Part shown: positions 60,171 through 64,000 of the stretch, in pieces
Layout: each line of letters starts with the position of its first letter
How positions within the stretch are numbered: position 1 is the first letter of the stretch
From: Aselliscus stoliczkanus
Taxonomy: Eukaryota > Chordata > Mammalia > Chiroptera > Hipposideridae
Reading direction: 5' to 3'
Length of the DNA stretch: 64,000 bases
NCBI GenBank assembly: GCA_033961575.1
Contig: CM066739.1
Location: 69,688,559 to 69,752,558, forward strand
Program-made: the position numbers and the translations under genes
The notes under the pieces: generated by a model
What the model saw: only the letters and a program-made list of their open reading frames with translations
Databases searched by the model: none
Told to the model about the DNA's origin: nothing

Positions 60171-60539
60171 GTAATACTAATATGTTTGTTGTATATCATT
60201 TCATTTACATGATATGTCAAAGCAATGAAAAATGATTTGATTTGGTTTCTTTTAAATATTTTTTTTCTCTTGATAATAACATAAACTTATTCTTGAACAC
60301 TTGGACCCAAGAAATTAACAAAGAAGGAAATAGTCCCATTATTCAGGATTGCTTCTATAATTTTTACGTGTTTCCTTTTGATATTTTTCCTTCTGATACA
60401 TTTTTGTAAGTGTATGCTAAGTTTACAAATTAGAATCACATGATACATACATTAGCTTTCCCCCAATATTATATCATAAAAGTTTTTTATAGCATTTATG
60501 TGGAAGGCAAAAAGGTCAAGAACAGAATTTAAAGTAGTC

Positions 60540-60730
60540 AGACTTGGAATAGAATGATGACTAGACTTCTATAAGTTTTGTGACTTGGGCAAGTTACCTA
60601 ATTATTTTAAACCCCAAATTCCTTGCTTTTAAAATTAATGCCTTAAAGAATTGCAGTAAATATTAAATAATATAAAGTAGTAAAATTCTTAGCAATATAC
60701 TTAAGAACTGATGTGTGCTGCTATTATTGT
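60540..60730 (+). repeat. Probable MIR remnant
   Basis: gtgacttgggcaagttacctaatta followed by a run resembling the MIR tail (attaaataatataaagtag) suggests a very diverged MIR. Confidence 0.5.
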
Positions 60731-61468
60731 TGATATTGTTACTTACACTATGATTTTTAATAACTGTACCAGTATTATCATAGAGTATCCTAATATTTAT
60801 TTAATCAGACTCCTATTGTTGAATGTCTGGGTTGTTTCTAAATTTTCACTGGATGTCTTTATATACAAAACTTCTGCACATCTTTGATTTTTCACAAGTT
60901 ACTAATGATAGTGGAAGTTTTCCATTAATTGCTATACACTTTTTTAATGCTTTTGATGTACAGGAAAATTGTTTTCTAGAAGGCTCATATTTGTCCTCCA
61001 GAAGAGTTTGAGAATGTCCTGTTATTTTTGTTAATGGACTTATTTTAATCTTGATTGTATAACTTTAACTTTCTTTGACAAATTATTGGGAATCGCTGTT
61101 AGTTGAGCCATTATTTTTTAATGGTTCCTCAAAATTTATTTTTTTTCTGTTATAATTATATTCCTTAGCCATGCTTATTTTGGTAGGTACTTCCTTCTAA
61201 GTGCCAGAGCCCTTTAACAGGGAGGGGGAGCAGGGCATGGGCATAGCATTCTGAGCGCCACATTTCTGGTTCTTGCACAGCTCCAACGTCTGTCTACTAC
61301 ATTTTTGGCTAACAGCTAGAGTTGGTAGGTGTATTAATGCATAAAAAGATTTTCACATTGTTTACGTTATTACATTTACAAATCACTGTTGTGAAAACAG
61401 CCAAGGTCTTTAAGTGGATTGACACTGGCATTCATATGTGTCCAAAATTACATGCCTTTCCTCCCCAG

Positions 61469-61663
61469 TTCCTCCAAGTTTTCAGAAACTCTGGGAAATG
61501 GGAAACATGCTGGATACCAGCCGGAGTGGTGAAGCCAAGGACGTGATTATCAATAATCCCATTTCTCTTTCCTGTGAGACAAATGCTGCCCCTCCTCCCA
61601 CACTGACGTGGTACAAAGATGGCCGTCCTCTGACCTCCAGTGATAGGGTGTTGATTTTACCAG
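61469..61663 (+). CDS. HMCN1: HMCN1 exon: first part of Ig domain 12
   Basis: Acceptor ..tttcctccccag, donor gtaaag. It reads (V)PPSFQKLWEMGNMLDTSRSG.. LSCETNAAPPPTLTWYKDGRPLTSSDRVLILP. The linker-to-strand-B stretch is longer than in the other domains, which makes this the longest domain (103 codons). It leaves in phase 1. The 1,517-bp intron after it is AT-rich without named repeats. Confidence 0.95.
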
Positions 61664-63180
61664 GTAAAGGTTGCTGTGAACAGAGTGAAAATCTGAATCT
61701 CTGCCAAATGTGTTTCTTCACATTTATTAGACCAGTGGAATTGATCGACTTTCTTGTTGTGTGATTTAACTGACACAGACTGCCACATGCAGCTGGTATC
61801 CATGTAGCTTCAAGCTAGAAGAGGCCTCGGTTGAAAATTTGACATAGAATAGAGCATCCTTGCTAATTTTCGGATCTATTACATGATCATTCTATCAGTG
61901 GAAGACAGTCCTCTGACTTCCTTGTGCCTCCATTTTTCGAATACTGTAATGAAATAATCAGTTTGATTTCTGTACATTATTAATGATAAATTCTAGAATA
62001 TATTTGTGAATAGTTACTACTCAGTTTGTTAATGCATTTATCATATCAATGGTAAATATTATTAGTTTCAAACATTTTCTTTATTATGTGGTTTATTGAT
62101 GAAAAAAGATGTATAAATTGTAGAATAATATTTTCAAGGCTTCTGTTTACTTTTAGCAAACATTCAAATAGACTTATAAAAATTTATAAATTATACACTT
62201 AAGGTAAGTGCATTCCACTGTATATAAATCTCATCTCCAATAAATAAGAAAATATCTTGGGGGAAGAAAACTGGAGACTAAATAGAAATAACAGCTAAAT
62301 ATAATATGTGATCCTAAATTGGATCTGGGCTTGGGGAAAAAAAAATAAAACAGACAATATTGTAATAATAATGAAATTTGAATATGGACTATAAATTCAA
62401 TAATAGCTTTATATTTATTTTAAGTTTTCTGATTTTGATCATTATACTATAGTTACATAAGAGATTATCCTTGTTTTTATGAAATATAGATGAGTGTTTA
62501 GGGATAAAGGCACACCATGTCTCCAACTTATTCTCAAATGGCTTTAACAAAGATTATATATATATGTAATATATAGAGACCGATCATACTCATATATGAC
62601 AGACAAAGATAAAACACATGAAATGAAATATAAATAATTGATACACATAGGTAAAAAGGTTTTTATACAAGTATTGAAACTTTCCTTTAAGTTTGAAATT
62701 ATATCGACATGAAAAGTTAAAAATACAAAGTTATTGTTTGTATTGTTTGTGTAATGGTATACTTTATGCCTGCATCTTTGGCTATAGTTTTCTCAAAACA
62801 GCACTTGCATCAAACAATGTAAACTTTCAAACAGTGTAAACTTGTATATGCATTTAAAACTATAAAAGCAAGAAGTCACTACATAGCGACATTTCACATG
62901 GAACATGGCGAGGAGTATAGAGCAACTTTCCCGCCTTGAGGAAAATCTACAAGAGCTATTCATTCTCAGGAGATCTGATTCATACATTGTATCCCTTTTC
63001 CATAATGGAATATTTGTTATAAAAGTGGTATATGGGATTAAAACTGAATCATTGGATGAAGTAAGAACTTTTAAGGAAAATGTAAGGAAGTCATTAGACC
63101 TGAAAAACTGTGTCTCTGTGTATAAGCAGTATTCTTTCTCTAAGATTTATGGAAGTAAACATATTGGGATATATTTTCAG

Positions 63181-63294
63181 GAGGGCGAGTGCTGCAAATT
63201 CCCCGGGCCAAAGCGGAAGATGCTGGGAGGTACACATGTGTGGCTGTGAATGAGGCTGGGGAAGCCTCCCTGCAGTATGATGTTCGTGTACTCT
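63181..63294 (+). CDS. HMCN1: HMCN1 exon: second part of Ig domain 12
   Basis: Acceptor ..atattttcag, donor gtgagt. It reads (G)GRVLQIPRAKAEDAGRYTCVAVNEAGEASLQYDVRVL. The second Cys is in YTC. It ends on T before the donor, so the junction codon begins with T and the next linker residue would be Leu, Phe, Ser or similar instead of the usual Val. The next domain lies beyond the window. Confidence 0.94.
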
Positions 63295-63464
63295 GTGAGT
63301 TTGTTTTTCTTTGGCTTATTATGCATTCTGTCACTCAAAACTATTTTTGAGGAACTAATGTTTGCAAGATGTTGTACTCAGCGTCTTAAAGACTATAAAG
63401 ATAACCAGAAATTGATAGTTCTCCCAAGATGTTCATTGTTTTATACAAATTGAGAGCATGTTAG

Positions 63465-63830
63465 TTAGTACTCCTGAAGTGTCACATAACAAAGTGGCTT
63501 ACACCAAAAAAACAAAAGAGAATTCATTGACTAGTGAACTTGAAAAGTCCTAAGGTTGAGCTGGTTGTAGTCACATCAGACTTCCATGCTCCAAAGAGGT
63601 CACCTGGACTTTACCTTTCTTTTTCTCTTGGCTTTGTTTTTCTCTGTTAATGTCACTCTCAAGTGGGGTATCCCTTTGGATGACAGGTTGGCCCTTTGAA
63701 ACTCTAGTCTTACATCTTCCTAGTTTCACATCCAAATGAAAGCTTTTATTTACAACTGAAGTCAAATGTGAATCACATATCCATCTCAGAGCCAATTACA
63801 GAGGCAGAGGCCTAACTGATAAGGCCTACT
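63465..63830. repeat. Possible ancient LTR-type repeat remnant
   Basis: The text gtgtcacataacaaagtggcttac followed by an A-rich stretch and gagaattcattgac resembles the common mammalian repeat wording (accacaaa..gtggcttaaaacaacagaaatttattc). A similar phrase occurs at about 33310-33395 (cagtgacttaaacaagtaaaggtttatt). Family not determined. Confidence 0.3.
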
Positions 63831-64000
63831 TCATTGGCCTGCCATTCGGCCAGTCATCTCCCTCAGAATACATGGACTGAGAGTGGAAGAAGCATTATAC
63901 TTTTAAGGAAAAAGAGAGGTGATATTACCAGAATCAGGAACAAATAGATGCTTCCATTAAAAGAGGTTGAACTCAAGAAGTGACAGTAGGAATGTATGGG

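Larger units (their letters stand above)
1..64000 (+). other. HMCN1: HMCN1 gene body, internal part (12 Ig domains)
   Basis: Twenty-three exons in one frame encode twelve tandem Ig-like domains. Each has the I-set signature: a Pro-Pro linker, a first Cys in an L-x-C context, a W-(L/M/Y)-K-D-G core Trp, and a D-(T/A)-G-x-Y-x-C second Cys. Hemicentin-1 is a secreted extracellular-matrix protein with an N-terminal VWA domain, more than 40 Ig domains, a G2F domain and EGF repeats; it acts at basement membranes and tissue linkages. Only the middle of the Ig array is here. HMCN2 is the main alternative, but linker and strand motifs such as SGSNNMV, GSHPTEI, KLWEMGN and KYKPV agree with HMCN1 as recalled. 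N-glycosylation sequons occur in domains 3 (NET), 5 (NIS, NGS), 8 (NIS) and 11 (NTT). Intron phases keep every domain a frame-neutral module. Confidence 0.93.

Noticed and set aside
1..64000. Assignment to HMCN2 or another Ig protein
   Set aside because: The order of linker motifs and several long strings match HMCN1 as recalled, and other Ig proteins do not have this many tandem phase-1 modules. A protein search would settle it.

Overview
The window is mammalian nuclear DNA: AT-rich, mostly intronic, and dense in LINE-1, tRNA-derived SINE, mariner and LTR sequence. The SINEs start GGCCGGCCGAGTGGCGC; their long form ends ..CCCCAATAAAATCTTT plus poly(A). I associate this type with rhinolophoid bats (Rhinolophus/Hipposideros and relatives). 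That placement rests on memory of the repeat family and has not been searched.

One gene spans the whole window on the + strand: the central Ig-domain array of hemicentin-1 (HMCN1, fibulin-6), a very large secreted basement-membrane protein. I resolved 23 coding exons that encode 12 consecutive Ig-like (I-set) domains. Together they give 3,408 coding nt (1,136 codons) with no stop or frameshift. Every domain module begins and ends in phase 1. Eleven domains are split by one internal intron and one (39686-39967) is a single exon. The order of domain starts (PPAIEGG, PPTIKSS, PPSLEDA, PPSISGS, PPNIMGE, PPNIYGS, RPTISNS, PPSIIGN, PPHIVGE, SPTISGV, PPIINKG, PPSFQKL) matches human HMCN1 as I remember it. 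The 5' and 3' ends of the gene lie outside the window. Twenty-one internal introns are GT-AG; the intron after 56438 appears to be GC-AG.

Layout: 1-7630, domains 1-2, with a Tigger-like MITE, a decayed mariner, four SINEs and microsatellites. 7631-17328, a 9.7-kb intron with a MIR, antisense L1 pieces and three SINEs. 17329-20963, domains 3-4, closely spaced. 20964-31590, domain 5 and three introns with an L1 tail that hosts a SINE, a 78-bp palindromic mariner-type MITE, a G-rich tract and long repeat-poor DNA. 31591-39967, domains 6-7 around a 7-kb intron with a nested L1/mariner/SINE stack and a solo LTR. 41011-49950, domains 8-9, with SINEs, an L1 split by a second solo LTR, and a possible intronic regulatory element near 43.6 kb. 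53817-63294, domains 10-12, with mainly old LINE remnants and unique sequence between them.

I found no second host gene, RNA gene, CRISPR array or new multi-gene system. The most interesting signals are the GC splice donor, the alternating pattern of intra-domain intron positions, the two solo LTRs with clean target-site duplications, the internally deleted mariner and the C/EBP-CRE cluster.
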